From Schaalia suimastitidis DSM 15538 (GTDB taxonomy: Bacteria; Actinomycetota; Actinomycetes; Actinomycetales; Actinomycetaceae): a stretch of DNA of 64,000 bases. A program made the position numbers and the translations under genes. The stretch lies in contig NZ_KE386848.1 of assembly GCF_000429105.1 (NCBI RefSeq), forward strand, positions 59,064-123,063, written 5' to 3'. Under the pieces are notes generated by a model. That model worked only from the letters and a program-made list of their open reading frames with translations. It was not told the DNA's origin and did not search any database. The first letter of the stretch is position 1. Every line of letters starts with the position of its first letter. Below, piece after piece: positions 57,017 through 64,000 of the stretch.

Positions 57017-58342
57017 GTGAAGAGCACCGTTGAGACTCTTGAACCCACCAAGGTTCGCCTGACCGTCGAAGTTCCCTACACGGAACTCGAAGCCGAAATG
57101 AAGAAGGCCTATAAAGACATTTCTCAGCAGGTTTCCATTCCTGGTTTCCGTAAAGGACACGTGCCCGCACGTATCATCGACCAGCGTTTTGGGCGCGCCG
57201 CCGTCATCGAACAGGTCGTGAACGAGGTTCTGCCCAAGCATTACTCCGCAGCAGTGGCAGAAAACGACCTGCGTCCAATGGCTCAGCCCGACGTGGAAGT
57301 TACCGAGATCCCCAATACCAGCGGCGCACAGGGCGGACAGCTCGTATTCACTGCTGAGGTGGCCATTGTCCCTGACTTCGAACTGCCCGAGTTGGACGAG
57401 ACACTCGTTGTCGAGGTGGATACCACCGAGGTGACTGACGAAGATGTCACCAAAGAACTCGACGATCTGCGTGGGCGTTTCGCAACCCTCAAACCCATCA
57501 CGCGTAAAGCAAAGACCGGCGATTTTGCCACCCTCGACATAGTGGCCAAGATCGACGGTGTTGAAGTCGACTCAGCTTTCGATGTTTCCTACGAAATTGG
57601 CTCAGGCTCCATGCTTGATGGCCAAGACAAGGCACTGCGCGGCGCAAAGGCAGGCGAAGAGGTGACCTTTACCTCCACCCTAAAAGGCGGAGAACATGAA
57701 GGTGAAGAAGCTGAAGTCACGATGACCATCAAAGCAATGAAGGTCCGTGAGCTACCTGAGGCTGACGATGACTTCGCCCAAATGGTCTCCGAATTCGACA
57801 CCATTGATGAACTCATGGACGACTTGCGTAAGCAAGCAGGCGAAGGCAAGACCTCCCAGCAGGCACTCCAAGCGCGCGACCGCCTCGTTGAATCGCTGCT
57901 CGAGAAGGTGGAGATTCTTCTGCCTGAATCCGTGGTCGACCACGAGGTTGAGCACCGAGCAGGCAAAGATGCAAATGCCAAGGCAAAGAAAGACGCTAAG
58001 GCTGATATTGAACGCGAATTGCGTACTGAGTTGTTGTCAGAAGCCTTGGCCAAGCAGCTCAATGTGCAGGTCAGTCAGCAGGAGCTCATTGACTACGCCA
58101 TCCAAATGTCCCAAACCTACGGTGTCGATATCAACCAGCTGTTCTCGAACCCACAGCAGATGTCGTCAGTTGTGGCCGATCTGGGACGCGCAAAGGCGTT
58201 GATTGAAGCCTTGCGTCTGATCACCGTGAAGGACACTGAGGGCCAGACCGTGGATCTGTCCAAGTTCCTCGGTGATGCGCCAGCAGAAGACGAGGCGGAC
58301 GAAGCGGACGCTACTGACGCTGAGGTAGCCGACGAAGAGTAA
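57017..58342 (+). CDS. tig: Trigger factor
   Basis: A ribosome-bound chaperone and peptidyl-prolyl isomerase, 441 aa. The ribosome-docking signature is IPGFRKGHVPARII (GFRxGxxP), followed by the FKBP-like domain (GDFATLDIVAKIDG, GSGSMLDGQDKAL) and the helical C-terminal arms. GTG at 57017 lies 9 nt after GGAG; the TTG at 57002 is less likely. Tig, clpP1, clpP2 and clpX are in the conserved order. Confidence 0.95.
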   Translation: MKSTVETLEPTKVRLTVEVPYTELEAEMKKAYKDISQQVSIPGFRKGHVPARIIDQRFGRAAVIEQVVNEVLPKHYSAAVAENDLRPMAQPDVEVTEIPNTSGAQGGQLVFTAEVAIVPDFELPELDETLVVEVDTTEVTDEDVTKELDDLRGRFATLKPITRKAKTGDFATLDIVAKIDGVEVDSAFDVSYEIGSGSMLDGQDKALRGAKAGEEVTFTSTLKGGEHEGEEAEVTMTIKAMKVRELPEADDDFAQMVSEFDTIDELMDDLRKQAGEGKTSQQALQARDRLVESLLEKVEILLPESVVDHEVEHRAGKDANAKAKKDAKADIERELRTELLSEALAKQLNVQVSQQELIDYAIQMSQTYGVDINQLFSNPQQMSSVVADLGRAKALIEALRLITVKDTEGQTVDLSKFLGDAPAEDEADEADATDAEVADEE

Positions 58343-58364
58343 TCGCTTCGTACTGAGATTCGTT

Positions 58365-58414
58365 AAGACGCAAAGGCCGGGCTGTGTTGGATCACAGTCC
58401 GGCCTTTGCGTCTT
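58365..58414. terminator. Long perfect hairpin after tig
   Basis: A 22-bp stem (AAGACGCAAAGGCCGGGCTG onwards, with one G-T pair) and a 6-nt loop, 23 nt after the tig stop. There is no T-run, so it may stop transcription only in part or protect the mRNA 3' end. Confidence 0.7.
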
Positions 58415-58740
58415 CGGTACGAGGCGGAGCGGCCTTCGCGGTCAAGGTGCCGAGGCGTTTGTTGCTCCGCGGGAAAATATGCGACAAATGGGGGAGCCTG
58501 ACACTCCTGCCTGGGAGCTTGGGCCGTACTGTCTGGCGGTACAGCACTGCTGTCAGGGGTGTAGCGCTACTGCCTATGGCCTCGAAAAGTAATGACGGGA
58601 CCCGGGACGACGAAAGATCATTGTCGCGCCAATGTCGCTTGCGCCGTCAGCGAAATACCGGCCGTTGGGCAGGAGGGGTTGTACTAAAGACGGTAGGTTA
58701 AGAGACAGCGAAATGGCTTCAGTCCGAAGTGGAGGAAAAC
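58415..58740 (+). promoter_or_regulatory. clpP1P2 upstream region
   Basis: A 326-nt gene-free stretch. It contains the palindrome GTAGCGCTAC (near 58560) and the spaced inverted repeat TCGCT-N9-AGCGA (near 58632). Neither fits the ClgR consensus exactly. The open frames here (58384-58701 and 58632-58856) have no ribosome site and are not genes. Confidence 0.35.
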
Positions 58741-59361
58741 GTGAGCCACGAAATCACCGCCCATGGCGGTACTCAAAACCCCGTTGGATTGGGAGATGCC
58801 GTCTACCAGCGTCTGCTTCAGGAACGCATTATTTGGCTAGGCGGCGAAGTACGTGACGAAAACGCCAATGCCATCTGCGCACAGATGCTGCTGCTCGCCG
58901 CAGAAGACCCAGATAAAGATATCTACCTGTATATCAATAGCCCTGGCGGCTCTGTCACAGCCGGTATGGCAATCTATGACACGATGCAGTACATCAAGCC
59001 TGACGTGGTGACCGTTGGGATGGGATTGGCGGCCTCGATGGGCCAATTCCTTCTCACTGCAGGTGCTCCGGGTAAACGCCTGATCACCCCACATACGCGT
59101 GTGCTTCTGCACCAGCCACTGGGTGGAGCCGGCGGTAGTGCTACGGAGATCCGCATCAACGCTGACCTCATTTTGAAGATGAAGCGTGAACTGGCGGAGA
59201 TTACCGCGGCACGCACCGGAAAAACGGTGGAGCAGGTTGAAGCTGACGGTGACCGTGACCACTGGTTCAGTGCCTACGAGGCCCTGGAGTACGGCTTCGT
59301 TGATCGTGTTGTCGAACACCCGCAGGAAATTGGCCACCGCGCCGAGAATGGAGCCAACTAA
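58741..59361 (+). CDS. clpP1: ATP-dependent Clp protease proteolytic subunit 1
   Basis: A 206 aa serine protease subunit. The active-site Ser is in [13 protein letters not shown], the His in VLLHQPLGG and the Asp in [15 protein letters not shown] at 58741 follows GGAGGAAAAC. Actinobacterial ClpP1 and ClpP2 form a mixed two-ring complex. The clpP2 start overlaps its stop (TAATG). Confidence 0.95.
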   Translation: MSHEITAHGGTQNPVGLGDAVYQRLLQERIIWLGGEVRDENANAICAQMLLLAAEDPDKDIYLYINSPGGSVTAGMAIYDTMQYIKPDVVTVGMGLAASMGQFLLTAGAPGKRLITPHTRVLLHQPLGGAGGSATEIRINADLILKMKRELAEITAARTGKTVEQVEADGDRDHWFSAYEALEYGFVDRVVEHPQEIGHRAENGAN

Positions 59362-60005
59362 TGAGCACCCGCCCATATTTCGAGGCTGTGGCACGTCAAC
59401 TTCCGCAAGCACGGTATGTGTTGCCAAATTTTGAAGAGCGCACCGCCTACGGCTTTAAACGACAAGACCCGTACGCCAAGCTCTTTGAGGACCGCATCGT
59501 TTTCCTCGGTGTGCAAGTGGATGACGCCTCAGCAGACGACGTCATGGCTCAGCTGCTGGTCCTTGAATCGCAAGACCCCGATTCGCTGATCACCATGTAT
59601 ATCAACAGCCCCGGCGGTTCCTTCACCGCAATGACGGCCATCTACGACACAATGCAATACATTAAGCCGCATGTGCAGACCGTCTGCCTTGGACAGGCAG
59701 CCTCAGCTGCCGCTGTTCTACTTGCAGCAGGTTCACCAGGCAAACGGTTGGCGCTACCAAATGCGCGCGTGCTGATCCACCAGCCCGCGATGGAAGGTAT
59801 GCACGGACAGGCAAGCGACATTCAAATCGTCGCCGACGAAATTGACCGTATGCGTGTATGGCTGGAAGAAACCATTTCTGCGCACTCGGGCACGCCACTG
59901 GAGCAGGTTCGCCGCGATATTGAGCGTGACAAGATCCTTTCTGCCACCCAGGCCCTTGAATATGGGCTCATTGATCAGGTTCTCACCTCGCGTAAAGGCG
60001 CCTGA
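59361..60005 (+). CDS. clpP2: ATP-dependent Clp protease proteolytic subunit 2
   Basis: A 214 aa second ClpP paralogue. The Ser is in [16 protein letters not shown], the His in [10 protein letters not shown] and the Asp in [19 protein letters not shown]. It is translated in overlap with clpP1, which fits a 1:1 heterocomplex. Confidence 0.95.
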   Translation: MSTRPYFEAVARQLPQARYVLPNFEERTAYGFKRQDPYAKLFEDRIVFLGVQVDDASADDVMAQLLVLESQDPDSLITMYINSPGGSFTAMTAIYDTMQYIKPHVQTVCLGQAASAAAVLLAAGSPGKRLALPNARVLIHQPAMEGMHGQASDIQIVADEIDRMRVWLEETISAHSGTPLEQVRRDIERDKILSATQALEYGLIDQVLTSRKGA

Positions 60006-60023
60006 TTCGGCGTTGTCGCAGGC

Positions 60024-60072
60024 CGAGGCGGGCGGTGTACTTCCCACATCCGTGGGGTCGCCGCCCGCCTCG
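60024..60072. terminator. Hairpin between clpP2 and clpX
   Basis: A 12-bp outer stem (CGAGGCGGGCGG with its complement at 60061-60072) and an inner CCCAC/GTGGG stem. There is no T-run, so it may reduce rather than stop read-through into clpX. The rest of the 208-nt gap has no further clear element. Confidence 0.55.
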
Positions 60073-60213
60073 CACATATAACGGCTGGTATTGCCGTGGT
60101 GACGCACAAGACGTGATATTGGCGTGCCGATGAGCGCAAAGGCGCGCCTGACATTATGCTGGCTTCAGACATACGGCTGCACCGCGCGGCTTTAATCCAT
60201 TGGGAGGAACGCA

Positions 60214-61467
60214 GTGAGTCGACTGACTGACGGCGCAGAACTGTTGAAGTGCTCATTTTGTGGAAAGAGCCAAAAGCAGGTTCGTAAACTCATAGGCGGC
60301 TCAGGCTCCTATATCTGCAATGAATGTGTCGAACTATGTAACGAAATCATTGCCGAAGAGCTTGCAGGTGACAGCACAGGCGACGATACCCCATTGCCCA
60401 AGCCACGAGAAATCTACGCCTACCTTGACTCGTGGGTCATTGGCCAAGAACGGGCAAAGAAAGCCCTTTCGGTTGCTGTCTACAACCACTACAAACGGAT
60501 TCGTAGCCGTGAAGCCGGGCACGAAGAAAATATGCTGGGCACCAAGTCCAATATCCTTCTTCTTGGCCCCACAGGTACCGGTAAAACCCACTTAGCCCGT
60601 TCCCTTGCTTCCCTCCTTCGTGTGCCCTTCGCAATCGTGGATGCGACTGCGCTCACGGAAGCAGGGTATGTCGGTGAAGACGTTGAAAATATCCTCTTAC
60701 GGTTGATCCAAGAAGCCGGAGGCGATATTAAGAAGGCAGAACGCGGCATTATTTACGTCGACGAAATCGACAAAATTGGCCGCAAAGCCGAAAGTGCCTC
60801 CATTACTCGTGACGTTTCCGGTGAGGGTGTCCAGCAAGCCCTGCTGAAAATCATCGAAGGTACCGTTGCCTCGGTACCGCCGCAAGGTGGGCGTAAACAC
60901 CCCCATCAGCAATTTTTGGAGATCGACACCTCCGGTATTCTCTTCATTGCGGCAGGTGCATTCGCTGGCATTGAAGAAGTCGTGAAGCAACGTCTGGGAC
61001 AGCGTTCCACCGGTTTTGGTACGGACCTGAAGTCCGCCTCGGAAATGGGTGATCTGTACGAGGCTGTCACCCCTGAAGACCTCCACAAATTCGGGATGAT
61101 TCCCGAATTTATTGGTCGCCTGCCGGTGCTGACCTCAACCAAAGAACTGTCAGAAGAAGACCTCACACGTGTGCTGACCGAACCAACGAATTCCCTGGTG
61201 GGCCAGTACCAGCACCTTTTCGAGCTTGACGGGATTGATCTGGAGTTTACTCACGAGGCGTTGCTGGCCATTGCTGCACAAGCGAACGAGCGGCGCACGG
61301 GTGCGCGTGGACTATCCTCCATTATGGAAAAAACCCTGTCTGACCTGATGTTTGACCTGCCGAGCCGTGACGATGTGGGGACCGTCGTCATCACCGGTGA
61401 CGCGGTCCTAGGTGTGGGCGAACCTGAGTTACACGCTGAACGTCGTGCAGGGATACGCAGTGCCTAG
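60214..61467 (+). CDS. clpX: ATP-dependent Clp protease ATP-binding subunit ClpX
   Basis: The AAA+ unfoldase of the ClpXP protease, 417 aa. The zinc-binding domain has cysteines at 13, 16, 35 and 38. Walker A GPTGTGKT is at 118-125, Walker B is [11 protein letters not shown], and the pore and ClpP-docking regions ([23 protein letters not shown]) are present. GTG at 60214 has GGGAGGAA upstream. Confidence 0.96.
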   Translation: MSRLTDGAELLKCSFCGKSQKQVRKLIGGSGSYICNECVELCNEIIAEELAGDSTGDDTPLPKPREIYAYLDSWVIGQERAKKALSVAVYNHYKRIRSREAGHEENMLGTKSNILLLGPTGTGKTHLARSLASLLRVPFAIVDATALTEAGYVGEDVENILLRLIQEAGGDIKKAERGIIYVDEIDKIGRKAESASITRDVSGEGVQQALLKIIEGTVASVPPQGGRKHPHQQFLEIDTSGILFIAAGAFAGIEEVVKQRLGQRSTGFGTDLKSASEMGDLYEAVTPEDLHKFGMIPEFIGRLPVLTSTKELSEEDLTRVLTEPTNSLVGQYQHLFELDGIDLEFTHEALLAIAAQANERRTGARGLSSIMEKTLSDLMFDLPSRDDVGTVVITGDAVLGVGEPELHAERRAGIRSA

Positions 61468-61506
61468 GTGCGCGGCACCCTAAAGGCATATAGAAAGGGG
61501 AGGGCA

Positions 61507-61818
61507 ATGGAGACACCTCAGTTACCTGCTGAGCTGCTTGAAGCGCGTGCAACGATAGACAATATTGACGCTGCCCTGATCCATATCCTGGCTGAGCGTT
61601 TTCGCTGCACCAAGCAGGTGGGGCATATCAAGGCACGCTACGATTTACCGCCTGAAGATCCTCAACGTGAGGCACGCCAGGTGGTGAGAATGCGCGCGCT
61701 TGCCGAAGAATCGGGCCTTGATCCAGATTTTGCCGAGAAATTCCTTGCCTTTATGGTGACCGAGGTGATCCGGCACCACGAAGATATTAAACAGGCGTAT
61801 CACACGCGCCATCGCTAA
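61507..61818 (+). CDS. Chorismate mutase (AroQ type)
   Basis: Rearranges chorismate to prephenate for Phe and Tyr synthesis. The 103 aa all-helical protein has ARATIDNIDAALIHILAERF, K in QVGHIKARYDLPPEDPQRE, and the closing EVIRHHEDIKQ, matching AroQ. ATG at 61507 lies after AAAGGGGAGGG. It is 39 nt past clpX. Confidence 0.9.
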   Translation: METPQLPAELLEARATIDNIDAALIHILAERFRCTKQVGHIKARYDLPPEDPQREARQVVRMRALAEESGLDPDFAEKFLAFMVTEVIRHHEDIKQAYHTRHR

Positions 61819-61865
61819 CCGTCACTCGTAGGCATAGCGCCTGTGGACGGAATGCTTGACGTGCC

Positions 61866-63221
61866 CTAAAGCACCATTGCGGCAATCCACCCTGCGATAA
61901 GCAAGGGGATATTGAAGTGAATAAAGGTGGGGATCACTGTGTCACTCATGTGGTCATGTTGCCCATCGACATTCAAACCAGCTGTCGGTCCCAGTGTGGA
62001 GTCTGAGGCTGGCGAGCCAGCATCACCCAGAGCACCTGCCGTGCCCACGATAGCCACGGTCGCCATGGGGCTAAAGCCCATCGCCACACACAGTGGCACG
62101 TAGATCGCCGTAATAATGGGAAGCGTAGAAAAGGACGAGCCGATACCCATCGTGATCACCAGACCCACGAAAAGCATCGCGAAAGCAGCACCAGCGCGGT
62201 TACCTTGGAAAAGATCCGCCGAAGCTTGAACCAGCGGCTCGATTGCGCCGGTAGCCTTCATTACCGACGCGAAACCATTAGCGGTGATCATGATGAGGCC
62301 AATAAGAGACATCATGCGCATACCGCCGGTAAAAACGTGGTCAGCATCCTTCCATTTCACGGCGCCAGTTCCCACAAATAGCAGCAAGCCAACTAAGGTT
62401 CCTACTAGCATGGGATCGGCCTGAGAACCAGCGACAGCCAGCCACGTTTGCAGTGCCACGCATACGATAATGGCAATGATCGCAACGGTCACCTTACGTG
62501 GATCAATGATGGTCCGTTCGCTCATCTCTTCGACCTCAACGACCTCGTAATCGCGGGGCGACCGGTAGGTGACAAAGAGCGCTGCAAGCAAACCTAGGAC
62601 CATACCAAGGGCTGGAATACCCATTGCCAAAAGAGGGTTGACCGCAGAAACGTCCAGACCGGCCTCGCCAATGAATTTATACAGCAGGTCATAGAGGAAG
62701 ATCCGGCCAAAACCAATAGGGAGGAACATATAGGTGGTGACTAAGCCAAAGGTGAGGGCACAGGCAATAGCGCGCCGGTCAATACGTAGGCGCGTCATGA
62801 CGACCAATAGCGGTGGAATAAGCAGAGGGATGAAGGCGATATGGATGGGAATGAGGTTCTGACTCATAATGGCCATGGCGACGATGCCGCCAATAATGCC
62901 CCATTTTGTCCATCGGGCGCGTCGCTCGGCGCGCGACTGGTCAGGATTGTCGAGTTTGGCAATGAGCCAGTCGGCAAGGAGCTGAGGGAGCCCAGAGTGG
63001 GCAACTGCCATCGCGAAAGCTCCAAGCAACGCGTAGGACAGTGCGATCTTCGCCCCACCGGCCAAGCCATCTTGGAATGCGACCATCGTGTCACTTAAGC
63101 CCAAGCCAGCGACGAGGCCGCCGACTAAGGCACCAAGGAATAGCGAAATCACGACGTGGACGCGCAGAATCGCCAAGGCCAGCATGACAAGGACTGCGAT
63201 AACTACCGCATTGAGAAGCAC
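61866..63221 (-). CDS. Na+/H+ antiporter family membrane protein
   Basis: A 451 aa polytopic protein with about 11-12 helices. Conserved parts include MSQNLIPIHIAFIPLLIPPL, IGSSFSTLPIITAIYVPL and GTAGALGDAGSPASDSTLGP; the last is a hallmark of the NhaC/Na_H_antiporter superfamily, some of which move amino acids. The substrate is not determined. The start on the minus strand is GTG at 63221, 5 nt after AGGAG. It shares the strand with proC and lies 54 nt downstream of it. Confidence 0.85.
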   Translation of the reverse strand: MLLNAVVIAVLVMLALAILRVHVVISLFLGALVGGLVAGLGLSDTMVAFQDGLAGGAKIALSYALLGAFAMAVAHSGLPQLLADWLIAKLDNPDQSRAERRARWTKWGIIGGIVAMAIMSQNLIPIHIAFIPLLIPPLLVVMTRLRIDRRAIACALTFGLVTTYMFLPIGFGRIFLYDLLYKFIGEAGLDVSAVNPLLAMGIPALGMVLGLLAALFVTYRSPRDYEVVEVEEMSERTIIDPRKVTVAIIAIIVCVALQTWLAVAGSQADPMLVGTLVGLLLFVGTGAVKWKDADHVFTGGMRMMSLIGLIMITANGFASVMKATGAIEPLVQASADLFQGNRAGAAFAMLFVGLVITMGIGSSFSTLPIITAIYVPLCVAMGFSPMATVAIVGTAGALGDAGSPASDSTLGPTAGLNVDGQHDHMSDTVIPTFIHFNIPLLIAGWIAAMVL

Positions 63222-63275
63222 ACGAACTCCTGAAGGTGAAGGGAAGCAGGGGGGGCAGGAAAGATATAGTAAATA

Positions 63276-64000
63276 TTAGGCGAGTTCTGCGTCGCGAGCG
63301 ATTGCCGCATCGACAGCGTGGATAAGGGCCGTATTGAGACCCGCCTCCTCGGCAGCGAGCAGCCCCGCGATAGTGGTCCCACCCGGCGAGGTCACCTGAT
63401 CGATCAGTTGCGCAGGTTGGGTACCTGATTCAAGGCTGTGAAGGCACAGCTGTGCACTCCCAGCCAATGCTTGGGCGGCTATCGTTGTCGAGGCCGATTT
63501 ACTTAACCCATGTTTGACACCAGCACGCGCCAAAGTGTCAATAATTTGGAAGGTCCATGCGGGTGAGCAGCTGGCGAGAGCTTGGAAGGCAGGGAAATCC
63601 TTTTCGTCGAGGGCGATTGTTCGCCCGACAAAGCCCATTAATGTGGTGACTGCATCGATTTGTGCCCTGGAGGCAGCGTCGGAACAGATGGCAGACATTG
63701 ACAGACCAATTTGCGCATTGACATTGGGCATGACGCGGACAACGGGGACTGCCGCCCCAAAATCGCTGATGATGGCATCGATGGTGCGCCCTGCTGCAAT
63801 GGAAGCAACAGCAATATTGCGTTCTTTCACAGTCGAAGCGATATCGGCAATGACTTCGCGTTGGATGTGGGGTTTGACGCCAAGGAAAACCAAGTCGACC
63901 TGTGAGGCTAGCGTCGCATTATTGCGGGCAGGAGTTGCGCCGATCTCTTCGGAAAGGGCAACAGCTGCAGAGAAATTTCTGTCTGCTAGGACGAATGTTG
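63276..64000 (-). CDS. proC: Pyrroline-5-carboxylate reductase, 5' end outside the window
   Basis: The last proline-synthesis enzyme. On the minus strand the frame is open to the window edge. The visible 241 or so residues begin TFVLADRNFSAAVALSEEIG and include LVFLGVKPH, VVRVMPNVNAQIG and DQVTSPGGTTIAGLLAAEEAGL, the ProC signature. The nucleotide-binding start (GxGxMG) lies beyond the edge. Confidence 0.93.
   Translation of the reverse strand, partial: TFVLADRNFSAAVALSEEIGATPARNNATLASQVDLVFLGVKPHIQREVIADIASTVKERNIAVASIAAGRTIDAIISDFGAAVPVVRVMPNVNAQIGLSMSAICSDAASRAQIDAVTTLMGFVGRTIALDEKDFPAFQALASCSPAWTFQIIDTLARAGVKHGLSKSASTTIAAQALAGSAQLCLHSLESGTQPAQLIDQVTSPGGTTIAGLLAAEEAGLNTALIHAVDAAIARDAELA

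Noticed and set aside
58415-58740. ClgR binding box before clpP1
   Set aside because: No CGC-N5-GCG match was found; the nearest inverted repeat (TCGCT-N9-AGCGA) has the wrong spacing.

Overview
The window is a high-GC Gram-positive (actinobacterial) chromosome segment, most likely from the Actinomycetaceae or close relatives. Evidence: the order atpIBEFHAGDC - DUF2550 - nucS, the clgR - DUF3046 pair near pgsA and ftsK, tandem clpP1/clpP2, an actinobacterial Rho with an Ala/Arg-rich N-terminal extension, many GTG/TTG starts, and at least six genes whose -10 box lies exactly 6 nt before the start codon (leaderless mRNAs). The family-level guess is an inference. No tRNA, rRNA, CRISPR array or insertion sequence was recognised.

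Layout. 1-4.7 kb: end of an unrecognised gene, then hom, thrB, rho and a clear terminator. 4.7-7.7 kb: a three-gene accessory operon with a small EspC/WXG100-like protein, a large secreted-toxin-like protein (WXG-type N-terminus, 15 RTX repeats, M91-like zinc peptidase C-terminus) and a lipoprotein. 8.0-15.6 kb: rpmE, prfA, prmC, a decayed hppA (membrane pyrophosphatase), a glycosyltransferase-like protein, a Sua5 family gene and a WecA-type glycosyltransferase. 15.6-23.1 kb: the complete ATP synthase operon with a terminator. 23.1-31.6 kb: DUF2550, the mismatch endonuclease nucS, an AlkZ-like glycosylase, nagA, three envelope or unknown proteins, a YbbN-like protein and dapA.

31.6-45.3 kb: a large anaerobic carnitine/crotonobetaine gene set: MFS transporter, esterase, caiA, caiB, caiC, a MaoC-type hydratase where caiD would be expected, a second MFS transporter, a metallo-beta-lactamase hydrolase, a TetR regulator on the other strand, and fixABCX. 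CaiC and CaiB would activate the substrate as a CoA thioester, the hydratase would interconvert carnitinyl-CoA and crotonobetainyl-CoA, and CaiA would reduce crotonobetainyl-CoA with electrons from FixABCX. No BCCT transporter (CaiT) or CaiE is present.

45.3-64 kb: RNase J, a PfkB kinase, ftsK, pgsA, clgR, DUF3046, a beta-CASP nuclease, a large surface protein behind a Fur/Zur-like operator, tig, clpP1, clpP2, clpX, chorismate mutase, an antiporter-family protein and the 3' part of proC.

The most interesting elements are the RTX/M91 putative type VII toxin operon, the carnitine cluster with a MaoC hydratase (whose usual facial preference would favour the D-carnitine series), the freshly broken hppA, the metal-box-controlled surface protein and the shared leaderless promoter architecture.
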